From an uncultured Oscillibacter sp. (GTDB lineage: Bacteria > Bacillota > Clostridia > Oscillospirales > Oscillospiraceae), in assembly GCA_910583695.1 (NCBI GenBank), contig CAJTZL010000069.1, forward strand, positions 1 through 12,744: 12,744 nucleotides of DNA, in the 5' to 3' direction. This document shows positions 1 to 5,768 of the stretch, one piece after another. The position numbers and the translations under genes are program-made. A model generated the notes under the pieces. The model ran no database searches and was not told the origin of the DNA. It worked only from the letters and a program-made list of their open reading frames with translations. Each line of letters opens with the position of its first letter. The first letter of the stretch is position 1.

Positions 1-140
1 GCCTGTCCGGCTACCTGCTGGAGGTCAACCCCTTCGACCAGCCCGGCGTGGAGGCTTACAAGAAGAACATGTTCGCCCTGCTGGGCAAACCCGGCTACGA
101 GGCCCAGAAGGCCGAGCTGGAGGCCAAGCTGGGCAAGTGA
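1..140 (+). CDS. pgi: Glucose-6-phosphate isomerase, C-terminal fragment
   Basis: This is the last 45 codons of a gene that enters from the left edge; codons are in frame from base 3 and TGA is at 138-140. The peptide contains NPFDQPGVEAYKKNMF followed by LLGKPGYE, the characteristic C-terminal end of bacterial glucose-6-phosphate isomerase, including the conserved Lys of the QPGVE(A/L)xK segment that takes part in catalysis in this family. The enzyme interconverts glucose-6-phosphate and fructose-6-phosphate in the cytoplasm. Fructose-6-phosphate is also the partner substrate of the next gene, mtlD, so the two may be functionally linked. The truncation is only the window boundary; nothing suggests a pseudogene. 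Confidence 0.93.
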   Translation, partial: LSGYLLEVNPFDQPGVEAYKKNMFALLGKPGYEAQKAELEAKLGK

Positions 141-189
141 CGTCTTCCTGAAGGAAACCGTCATCCGCAAGGACCTTATCCTGCTCTGA

Positions 190-217
190 TGCTCCGGCAA
201 ACCGCCAAGCCGGAGCA
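190..217 (+). other. Strong hairpin 1 between pgi and mtlD
   Basis: GCTCCGGC (191-198) pairs perfectly with GCCGGAGC (209-216), and T190 pairs with A217, giving a 9-bp stem around a 10-base loop (aaaccgccaa). No T-run follows, so it is not a classical rho-independent terminator. It could be an mRNA processing or stability element between the two genes, or part of a structured leader of mtlD together with hairpin 2. Confidence 0.55.
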
Positions 218-243
218 GTCGCCCCATAGAACCGCTATCGGAG

Positions 244-270
244 GCCGCCCCGTCTCACGGGCGGGGCGGC
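244..270 (+). other. Strong hairpin 2 upstream of mtlD
   Basis: GCCGCCCCG (244-252) is the exact reverse complement of CGGGGCGGC (262-270), a 9-bp, all-G/C stem with a 9-base loop. A competing fold exists: CCCGT (249-253) pairs with ACGGG (257-261) around a 3-base loop, while GCCGC (244-248) still pairs with GCGGC (266-270). No U-tract follows. It sits 65 bases before the mtlD start. It may be a weak terminator for pgi or a regulatory leader; the sequence alone does not decide this. Confidence 0.5.
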
Positions 271-324
271 ACTCCCGTAATCTCCGGAAAAACGACTATC
301 ACACCCCCCAAATTTTTACTTTAC

Positions 325-330
325 AGGAGG
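325..330 (+). promoter_or_regulatory. Ribosome binding site deciding the mtlD start
   Basis: AGGAGG lies 5 bases before ATG 336. An in-frame ATG at 189 would add 49 residues, but it has no such site and the extra residues cross both hairpins and resemble no dehydrogenase sequence. The start at 336 is therefore preferred. Confidence 0.85.
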
Positions 331-335
331 CGTCT

Positions 336-1493
336 ATGAAACAGGCAATTCAAATCGGCGCGGGCAATATCGGCCGGGGCTTCATTGGGGCCCTGCTCTC
401 CCAGGCGGGCTGGCACGTCACCTTCGCCGACGTGGTGGAGCCCATCATCGAGGCGCTGAACCGGGACCACGGCTACACGGTCCACATTCTGGACAAGGAG
501 CCCGGCGAAATCGCCATCACCGGCGTGGACGGCGTGATCTCCACCTCCCCGGAGTTCGCCCGGAAGGTGGCTCAGTGCTCCCTCATCACCACCGCCGTGG
601 GCCCCAACGTCCTGCCCATCATCGCCAAGTCCATCGCGGGAGGCATTCAGGCCCGCATCCAGGCCGGGAACACGGAGCCCATGAACGTGGTCTGCTGCGA
701 GAACGGCCTGCGCACCACCACCCGCCTGAAAAACGAGGTGGTGAAGCACCTGAGCCAGGAGGAGATCGCTTTCCTGGAAGCCAACATCGGCTTTGCCGAC
801 TGCGCCGTGGACCGCATCTGCCCCAAGCCCAGCTTTGAGAACATCCTGGATGCCGCTGTGGAGCGCTACTGCGAGTGGGACGTGGAATCCGCCGCCTGGA
901 AGGGCGAGAAGCCGGACATCCCGGGCCTGACCTTTGCGGACAACCTGATGGCTTACCTGGAGCGGAAGCTCTTCACCTTGAACAGCGGCCACGCCATCTG
1001 CGCCTATCTGGGCTATCTCAAGGGCTATGGAACCATCAAGGACAGCATCGCGGACCCCGCCATCGGGAAGATCGTCCACGCCGCCATCTCCGAGAGCGGC
1101 GAGGGTCTCATCAAGGAATTTGGCTTTGACCCGGAGATCCACCACGCCTATGTGGAGAAGATCTTCGCCCGTTACCAGAATCCCTTCCTGGAGGACGAGG
1201 TGCTCCGGGTGGGCCGGGAGCCCATTCGGAAGCTGGAGGCCGGGGACCGGCTCATCAAGCCCCTGACCACCACCGCTTCCTACGGCCTGCCGGTGGACCA
1301 CCTGATCTTCGGCGCCGCCGCCGCCCTGCGCTTTGACTGCCCGGAGGATCCCCAAAGCGTGGAGCTCCAGGCAAAGATCAAGGCCGAGGGCCCCGCCGCC
1401 GCCCTGGAGGCCTACTCCGGCCTGAAGCCCGAAAATCCCCTGTTCGGACGCATTCTGGACGTGTATCGGGCCCTGGCCCTGATTGGCAGATAG
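336..1493 (+). CDS. mtlD: Mannitol-1-phosphate 5-dehydrogenase
   Basis: This 385-residue cytoplasmic enzyme interconverts mannitol-1-phosphate and fructose-6-phosphate using NAD(H). Its length is close to the E. coli enzyme (382). The N-terminus has the Rossmann dinucleotide motif GAGNIGRGF at residues 8-16, and TTAVGP follows near 85-90. The C-terminal half carries the catalytic KxxxxNxxH signature of the polyol-specific long-chain dehydrogenase family: K211, N216 and H219 in RKLFTLNSGHA. DRLIKPL (304-310) and EYGLP/SYGLP-type segments are also conserved. No mannitol PTS gene (mtlA, mtlF) or mtlR lies next to it; pgi is upstream and a terminator and an unrelated gene are downstream. Mannitol uptake may be encoded elsewhere, or the enzyme may work in reverse as an NADH-consuming sink. 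All key residues are present. Confidence 0.96.
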   Translation: MKQAIQIGAGNIGRGFIGALLSQAGWHVTFADVVEPIIEALNRDHGYTVHILDKEPGEIAITGVDGVISTSPEFARKVAQCSLITTAVGPNVLPIIAKSIAGGIQARIQAGNTEPMNVVCCENGLRTTTRLKNEVVKHLSQEEIAFLEANIGFADCAVDRICPKPSFENILDAAVERYCEWDVESAAWKGEKPDIPGLTFADNLMAYLERKLFTLNSGHAICAYLGYLKGYGTIKDSIADPAIGKIVHAAISESGEGLIKEFGFDPEIHHAYVEKIFARYQNPFLEDEVLRVGREPIRKLEAGDRLIKPLTTTASYGLPVDHLIFGAAAALRFDCPEDPQSVELQAKIKAEGPAAALEAYSGLKPENPLFGRILDVYRALALIGR

Positions 1494-1508
1494 CTCCTCG
1501 TTTTCAGC

Positions 1509-1546
1509 GGGGCGGAGGAACCTTTCCTCCGCCCCTGCCCGATTTT
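1509..1546 (+). terminator. Probable rho-independent terminator of mtlD
   Basis: GGGGCGGAGGAA (1509-1520) pairs perfectly with TTCCTCCGCCCC (1524-1535), a 12-bp stem with a 3-base loop. The downstream U-tract is weak and displaced (tgcccgatttt, TTTT at 1543-1546). It sits 15 bases after the mtlD stop and before the capA-like promoter, which fits termination. Confidence 0.7.
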
Positions 1547-1585
1547 CCGAGAAATCTTTTCCTTCCCTTTTGAGGAAAATTCTGC

Positions 1586-1591
1586 TAGAAT
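1586..1591 (+). promoter_or_regulatory. Extended -10 promoter of the CapA-like gene
   Basis: TAGAAT at 1586-1591 matches TATAAT at 5 of 6 positions and is preceded by TG one base upstream (TGCTAGAAT), an extended -10 element. No good -35 lies 17 bases upstream (TTCCCT at 1563-1568, 3 of 6), as is common for extended -10 promoters. Transcription would start near 1598, about 38 bases before the start codon. Confidence 0.6.
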
Positions 1592-1635
1592 GAAATGGAA
1601 CCACAACCTTGCTTATGGGAAAGAGAGGGGAGCTT

Positions 1636-2706
1636 ATGAAGCGCCGTCTGGCCGCCCTTCTGGCAGTACTGCTGCTGGCCGTTCCCGCCTTCGGGGCGGA
1701 GTGGGACCCCGCGGACCCCAATGACCCCCTGCTGTGGGAGCCGGACCTCCCGGAGTTTGACGGGCCCATGCCCCGGACCGGGGAGACGGAGGACTCCTTC
1801 CGCATCATCGTCAGCTTCACCGGCGACATGCTCCTGGCCTCCCTTCACGGCAGGCGGGCGGCGGGAAACTTCCTGGACTACGCCGCCAGACAGGAGCCGG
1901 AGTACTTCCTCCGGCACGTCCGGCCCATCTTTGAAGCCGACGACTTCACCGTGGTGAATCTGGAGAACGTGCTGACGGACCGGAACCTCACCCCCAAGGA
2001 GAAGAGCACGGACCCCGCCTACTGGTTCCGGGCCCCCGCGGCCAGCACGGACATCCTCACCTCCTCCGGCGTGGAGGCGGTGTCCCTGGCCAACAACCAC
2101 ACGGGGGACTATGGCGCGGCGGGTTACAAGGACACGGTGAAGGCCGTCTCCGCCGCTGGACTGGAGTACGGCGGCAACGACCGAACCTTCTATCTGGAGA
2201 AAAACGGCTGGCGCATCGCCGTCATCTGCCACGGCCTCTGGAACGAGGGGCAGGCCGGGGCCATCCTCCAGCGCCTCAAGGCGGCGGAAAAGGACTCCGA
2301 TTTTCAGGTGGTCTTCTATCACGGCGGCACGGAGGGCGTCCACACCCCGGAGCCATGGCGGGTCCGGGCCTCCCGCCGTTTGGTGGACGGCGGGGCGGAT
2401 CTGGTGCTGGGAAACCATCCTCACGTACTCCAGCCCCGGGAGATCTACAAGGACAGGGAGATCGTCTACTCCCTGGGGAATTTCTGCTTTGGCGGCAGCC
2501 GGGGACCGGAGAACCGCACCGTCATTTACCAGCTCATCCTCCAGGTGGAAAACGGGGAGCTGTTGAGCACGTCCTCGGAGCTCATCCCCTGCTACGTCCA
2601 CACCGGCGGCAAGGTGAACAACTACTGCCCCGCCCCCATTGAGGACGAGGCTCAGCGCCGGCAAGTGCTGGACTTCATGGACGGAAACGCGAAGTCGCCC
2701 CTCTGA
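1636..2706 (+). CDS. Secreted CapA-family (PGA_cap) metallophosphatase-like protein
   Basis: This 356-residue protein has a Lys/Arg-rich start, a leucine-rich hydrophobic stretch (residues 5-18) and a likely signal peptidase site after AFG (about residue 20). The CapA/PgsA fold of the calcineurin-like metallophosphoesterase superfamily is shown by motifs in order: FTGDM (61-65), VVNLENVLT (106-114), LANNHTGDYG (151-160), VFYHGGTEG (226-234), VLGNHPHVLQ (257-266) and YSLGNFCFG (278-286). These supply the usual metal-binding Asp, Asn and His residues. ATG 1636 is chosen because GAGAGGGG lies 5 bases upstream and it places the signal peptide at the N-terminus; an ATG at 1609 has no such support. 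CapA proteins act at the cell surface in poly-gamma-glutamate synthesis or export, but no capB or capC is nearby and the gene is flanked by terminators. Many orphan CapA proteins have no known substrate, so the role is open. Confidence 0.9.
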   Translation: MKRRLAALLAVLLLAVPAFGAEWDPADPNDPLLWEPDLPEFDGPMPRTGETEDSFRIIVSFTGDMLLASLHGRRAAGNFLDYAARQEPEYFLRHVRPIFEADDFTVVNLENVLTDRNLTPKEKSTDPAYWFRAPAASTDILTSSGVEAVSLANNHTGDYGAAGYKDTVKAVSAAGLEYGGNDRTFYLEKNGWRIAVICHGLWNEGQAGAILQRLKAAEKDSDFQVVFYHGGTEGVHTPEPWRVRASRRLVDGGADLVLGNHPHVLQPREIYKDREIVYSLGNFCFGGSRGPENRTVIYQLILQVENGELLSTSSELIPCYVHTGGKVNNYCPAPIEDEAQRRQVLDFMDGNAKSPL

Positions 2707-2762
2707 CGGAGGGCAGGCGGGAAAATCCTTTTCAAGGTCTTTTCAGATTCCGGGCCATTTTT

Positions 2763-2791
2763 CGGCGTCTTAACGAGACGCCGCATTTTTT
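2763..2791 (+). terminator. Rho-independent terminator of the CapA-like gene
   Basis: CGGCGTCT (2763-2770) pairs perfectly with AGACGCCG (2776-2783) around the loop TAACG, followed two bases later by six T residues (2786-2791). This is a classical intrinsic terminator 57 bases after the stop codon. Confidence 0.9.
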
Positions 2792-2801
2792 GCTTTCAGA
2801 G

Positions 2802-2814
2802 CCGGAATATCCGG
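2802..2814. promoter_or_regulatory. Short dyad upstream of the symporter promoter
   Basis: CCGGA (2802-2806) and TCCGG (2810-2814) form a perfect inverted repeat around ATA. It lies between the preceding terminator and the direct repeats, about 50 bases before the -35 box. It could be a half of an operator, but such short dyads also occur by chance. Confidence 0.25.
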
Positions 2815-2818
2815 GTAT

Positions 2819-2850
2819 TTTCACGATAAATCTTTACTTTCACCATAAAT
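2819..2850 (+). repeat. Direct repeat TTTCACSATAAAT upstream of the symporter promoter
   Basis: TTTCACGATAAAT (2819-2831) and TTTCACCATAAAT (2838-2850) match at 12 of 13 positions and start 19 bases apart, near two helical turns. They sit 15 to 47 bases upstream of the -35 box (2866). The arrangement suggests tandem binding sites for an activator of the symporter/ilvA operon. An AT-rich UP element is the alternative explanation. Confidence 0.5.
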
Positions 2851-2865
2851 TTCTTCCAAAAACCC

Positions 2866-2894
2866 TCGACGGATTTTCCTTTTTCTGCTATAAT
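2866..2894 (+). promoter_or_regulatory. Sigma-70-type promoter of the symporter-ilvA operon
   Basis: The -35 box TCGACG (2866-2871) matches TTGACA at 4 of 6 positions. A 17-base spacer leads to a perfect TATAAT (2889-2894), which is also extended by TG at 2886-2887. The expected start is near 2901, which leaves a leader of about 120 bases. Confidence 0.8.
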
Positions 2895-2900
2895 TGATTC

Positions 2901-3022
2901 CATCAAGACAGGCTCCCGCAGCGGAGACGGCGTTTCTCCTCCAGCGCGGCAGGCGGAAAGCCCTCAGTTTTTGCGGGCTTCGACGCAAGGGCAGGCAAAG
3001 GAAACGGAAAGGAACAGGTAAC
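2901..3022 (+). other. Long untranslated leader of the symporter operon
   Basis: About 120 bases lie between the predicted transcription start and ATG 3023. The leader holds a hairpin, AAGCCC (2958-2963) with GGGCTT (2975-2980), extendable by two inner pairs after one mismatch, and then a purine-rich tract ending in the ribosome binding region AAAGGA (3008-3013). I recognise no riboswitch class in it. Together with the terminator, dyad, repeat and promoter, it accounts for the whole 316-base gap between genes at 2707-3022; no small gene is convincing there. Confidence 0.4.
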
Positions 3023-4465
3023 ATGGATCACACTCAGCTCAGCGTTTTGGACCTTGGCATCATCGGGGTTTATCTGGTCTCCATGGTAGTCGTGGGCGTC
3101 TACTTCGTCCGGCGCATCAAGAACACCGGGGACTACTACGTGGCGGGCCGGTCCCTGGGCCCTCTGGTGATGATGGCCACGGTCTGCGCCACCATCATCG
3201 GCGGCAGCGGCCTCATGGGCCGGGCGGGCGTCGCCTACTCCAGCGGCTTCAAGGCGGTGCTCACCGCCATTCCCTACCTGCTGGGCATGTTCCTCTTCTC
3301 CGGTATCGCCGGGAAGATTTCCGATATCGGCATGAAATACGACGTGACCTCTATTCCGGACCTCTTCCACCGCCGGTTCGGCAAAACGGCGAAGATCCTG
3401 CTGGCGGCCATGGTAGCCTTTACCATGATGGGCACCGTGGCCTCCCAGGTGACGGCCACCGCCACCATCATCAACATGCTGGGAGGACAGGTGGGCCTCA
3501 GCTTTGAGGCCGGGGCCCTCATCGCCTGCGTCATCTTCATGGTCTATACCGCCTCCAGCGGCCTCTTCGGCGTGGTGTATACCGACGTGCTCCAGTTCTA
3601 CATGCTGATTCTCTTTGTGTACATCCTGATTCCCGCGGCCTCCCTCCGGAGCATCGGCGGCTTCTCCGTCTTCCTGGAAAACCTGGACCCGGCCCTGGCG
3701 AAGCCCTACCTCAACGGCGACATCCTGGGGGACATCGTCACCTATCTGGTCTTCACCATGGCGGGTGCGGAGATGTGGCAGCGGGCTTTCGCCGCCAAGG
3801 ACCGGAGCGCCGCCAAGAAAGGCATGTTCCTGGGCACCGCCGTCTACGGCGTCACCATCGCCCTGGTCTACTTCATGGGCGTGGCCGCCCATCAGATCAT
3901 CGGGGACGACGCCCAGGCCGTCTACGGCAGCACCGACGCCGTGGTTCCCGCCCTGGCCATCCACGTGCTCCCCATTGGATTGACGGGCCTTGCCCTGGCG
4001 GGCATCCTCTCCGTCATCATGTCCACGGCGGACAGCTACCTGCTGGTCAGCGTTCAGACCTGCGTCCACGACATCGGAAAGACCTTCTTCCCGGAGATGA
4101 AGGACAAGACGGAAATTCTCCTCTCCCGCATCTTCTCCATCATCCTGCCCCTGGGCGCTTTGGTCATTGCGCTTTACATCAAGAACGCCTATAATATTCT
4201 CATGTTCGCCTGGAGCTTCTACGCGGCGGCGGCGGGCATCCCGGCCTTTGCCGCCCTCTTCTGGAAGAAGGCCACCTCCGCCGGCGTCATCGCCGGCATG
4301 GCCGCCGGCTTTACCGTGTGCGTGGGCTGGAAGCTGGCGGGAGAGCCCTTCGGCCTGGGCTCCGCCGTGCCGGGGACCATCGCCTGCGGCGCTGCCCTGG
4401 CGGCGGTGAGCCTGGCCACCTGCAAGAGCCGTCCCTCCGTCTTCCTGGACCCGGGGAAGCCCTGA
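3023..4465 (+). CDS. Sodium:solute symporter (SSS family) permease
   Basis: This 480-residue integral membrane protein has about 13 hydrophobic segments, the usual count for the SSS/PutP family, which uses a sodium gradient to import small solutes through a LeuT-type fold. The family pattern YYVAGRSLGPLV (38-49) lies between the first two helices. GILSVIMSTADSYLL (327-341) corresponds to helix 8 of PutP/vSGLT, with S334 and T335 at the conserved sodium-2 site. The aspartate that PutP has in its second helix appears to be replaced (ATIIGGSG, 56-63), so proline specificity is not supported. ATG 3023 is chosen over an upstream TTG at 2894, because that TTG overlaps the promoter -10 box and the encoded extension is Arg/Lys-rich and unlike the family. 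ilvA follows after 49 bases, so an amino acid or 2-oxo/hydroxy-acid substrate is plausible, but this is inference only. Confidence 0.92.
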   Translation: MDHTQLSVLDLGIIGVYLVSMVVVGVYFVRRIKNTGDYYVAGRSLGPLVMMATVCATIIGGSGLMGRAGVAYSSGFKAVLTAIPYLLGMFLFSGIAGKISDIGMKYDVTSIPDLFHRRFGKTAKILLAAMVAFTMMGTVASQVTATATIINMLGGQVGLSFEAGALIACVIFMVYTASSGLFGVVYTDVLQFYMLILFVYILIPAASLRSIGGFSVFLENLDPALAKPYLNGDILGDIVTYLVFTMAGAEMWQRAFAAKDRSAAKKGMFLGTAVYGVTIALVYFMGVAAHQIIGDDAQAVYGSTDAVVPALAIHVLPIGLTGLALAGILSVIMSTADSYLLVSVQTCVHDIGKTFFPEMKDKTEILLSRIFSIILPLGALVIALYIKNAYNILMFAWSFYAAAAGIPAFAALFWKKATSAGVIAGMAAGFTVCVGWKLAGEPFGLGSAVPGTIACGAALAAVSLATCKSRPSVFLDPGKP

Positions 4466-4480
4466 CCGGGCACATTTCTG

Positions 4481-4500
4481 CTGCGGGGAGGACCCCGCGG
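4481..4500 (+). other. Intercistronic hairpin just before the ilvA ribosome binding site
   Basis: GCGGGG (4483-4488) pairs with CCCCGC (4493-4498) around AGGA; the flanking T-G and C-G pairs extend the stem to 8 bp. It has no T-run and ends at the very base before the AAAGGGGA ribosome binding site (4501-4508). It could set ilvA translation relative to the transporter, or mark a processing site. Confidence 0.5.
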
Positions 4501-4514
4501 AAAGGGGAATACCG

Positions 4515-5702
4515 ATGTTGACCTTGGATATGATACAGGACGCGCAGAAGGCCCTGGCGGGCGTCGCCCGCCGGACGCCCCTGGACCCCGCCCCCAAGCT
4601 GGGCCGGGACCTCTACATCAAAGCGGAGAATTTGCAGCTCACCGGCTCCTTCAAACTCCGGGGGGCCTTCAACAAAATCCGCTCCCTGACCCGGGAGGAG
4701 GCGGAAAAGGGCGTCATTGCCTGTTCCGCCGGGAACCACGCCCAGGGCATCGCCCTCTCCGCCGCCCGGCTGGGCATTCCCTCCGTCATCTGCATGCCCG
4801 CCGGGGCCCCCATCAGCAAGGTGGAGGCCACCAAGGGCTACGGGGCCCAGGTGGTGCTGGTCCCCGGCGTCTACGACGACGCGGCGGCGGAGGCCCAGCG
4901 CCTCTGCCGGGAGGAGGGCTACACCTTCGCCCATCCCTTTGACGACCCCCATGTCATCGCCGGGCAGGGCACCATCGGCCTGGAGATTCTGGAGCAGCTG
5001 CCGGAGGTGGAGCAGGTGGTGGTCCCCATCGGCGGCGGCGGGCTCATCAGCGGCGTGGCCTTTGCGGTGAAGCAGCGAAAGCCGGACTGCCGGGTGGTGG
5101 GGGTCCAGGCGGCGGGAGCGCCCTCCATGTACCTCTCCCTCCACGCCGGGGAGCCCACGGAGCTGTCCGGCGTGGCCACCATTGCCGACGGCATCGCCGT
5201 GAAGCGCCCCGGGGACCTGACTTTCTCCTTGTGCAGGGAATACGTGGACGAGGTGGTCACGGTCACGGAGGACGAGATCGCCTCCGCCATCCTGGCGCTG
5301 ATGGAGGAGCAGAAAACCGTGGCCGAGGGGGCCGGGGCCACTCCCGTGGCTGCCTGCATGTTCGGCAAGGTGGAGACCGCAGGGCGGAAGACCGTTTGTC
5401 TGGTCTCCGGGGGCAACGTGGACGTGACCACTCTCTCCCGCATCATCACCAAGGGCCTTTCCAAGGCGGGCCGCCTGGTGGAACTGACCACCAAGGTGGC
5501 GGACAAGCCGGGGAGCCTCCTGCGGATGCTCCAGGTGGTATCGGACAGCGGGGCCAATATCATCAGCGTCAACCACAACCGGGAAGACAAGGACTCCGAC
5601 GTGGGAGCCTGCATTGTCACCATGGTGCTGGAGACCCGGGACAGCCGCCACGCGGAGGCCCTGCAGCTGGAGTTGCTGTCCAAGGGCTACCTCATGCGGT
5701 GA
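4515..5702 (+). CDS. ilvA: Threonine ammonia-lyase (threonine dehydratase), ACT-domain form
   Basis: This 395-residue cytoplasmic, pyridoxal-phosphate enzyme converts threonine to 2-oxobutanoate and ammonia, feeding isoleucine synthesis or threonine catabolism. The PLP-binding lysine is K47 in GSFKLRGAFN. SAGNHAQG (71-78) is the cofactor/substrate loop, GGGGLISG (173-180) is the glycine-rich phosphate cup, and SGGNVD (298-303) is the fold-type II segment near the cofactor ring. Residues 320-395 form one ACT domain (VELTTKVADKPGSLLRML, then GANIISVNHNR), a likely effector site. Two ACT-like regulatory domains, as in E. coli IlvA (about 514 residues), are not present; the size matches the medium form with one C-terminal ACT domain. 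ATG 4515 has AAAGGGGA 6 bases upstream. It follows the symporter in an apparent operon and ends at a strong terminator. Serine may be an additional substrate. Confidence 0.94.
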   Translation: MLTLDMIQDAQKALAGVARRTPLDPAPKLGRDLYIKAENLQLTGSFKLRGAFNKIRSLTREEAEKGVIACSAGNHAQGIALSAARLGIPSVICMPAGAPISKVEATKGYGAQVVLVPGVYDDAAAEAQRLCREEGYTFAHPFDDPHVIAGQGTIGLEILEQLPEVEQVVVPIGGGGLISGVAFAVKQRKPDCRVVGVQAAGAPSMYLSLHAGEPTELSGVATIADGIAVKRPGDLTFSLCREYVDEVVTVTEDEIASAILALMEEQKTVAEGAGATPVAACMFGKVETAGRKTVCLVSGGNVDVTTLSRIITKGLSKAGRLVELTTKVADKPGSLLRMLQVVSDSGANIISVNHNREDKDSDVGACIVTMVLETRDSRHAEALQLELLSKGYLMR

Positions 5703-5719
5703 GCGCCCTGCTCAACAGC

Positions 5720-5756
5720 AAAACCGGCGGACCTTTCGGTCCGCCGGTTCTTGTTT
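5720..5756. terminator. Bidirectional rho-independent terminator between convergent genes
   Basis: AACCGGCGGACC (5722-5733) pairs perfectly with GGTCCGCCGGTT (5738-5749), a 12-bp stem with a TTTC loop. On the + strand the stem runs into TTCTTGTTTT (to 5756). On the - strand the loop reads GAAA, a stable GNRA tetraloop, and the stem ends in TTTT (complement of 5720-5723). It closes ilvA on one side and the SLH gene on the other, 20 bases from each stop. Confidence 0.92.
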
Positions 5757-5768
5757 TGCCCCGATTTC

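Noticed and set aside
1..140. A truncated pgi pseudogene
   Set aside because: The fragment ends normally and begins exactly at the window edge, so the truncation is an artefact of the window.
189..335. An upstream extension of mtlD to an ATG at 189
   Set aside because: The extra 49 residues are unlike any dehydrogenase, cross both hairpins and lack a ribosome binding site. AGGAGG precedes ATG 336, where family similarity begins.
321..1829. A 502-codon minus-strand frame across mtlD and the CapA start
   Set aside because: It crosses a terminator and a promoter of the + strand genes and its sequence resembles no protein family; mtlD is unambiguous on the other strand.
2901..3022. A glycine riboswitch in the symporter leader
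   Set aside because: A stretch GGCAAAGG recalls part of the glycine riboswitch core, but the remaining conserved core and the paired aptamer layout are absent.
2903..4597. A 564-codon frame on the - strand opposite the symporter
   Set aside because: Its low-complexity Gly/His/Asp/Ala-rich product has no family features, while the + strand shows a clear membrane transporter with a promoter and ribosome binding site.
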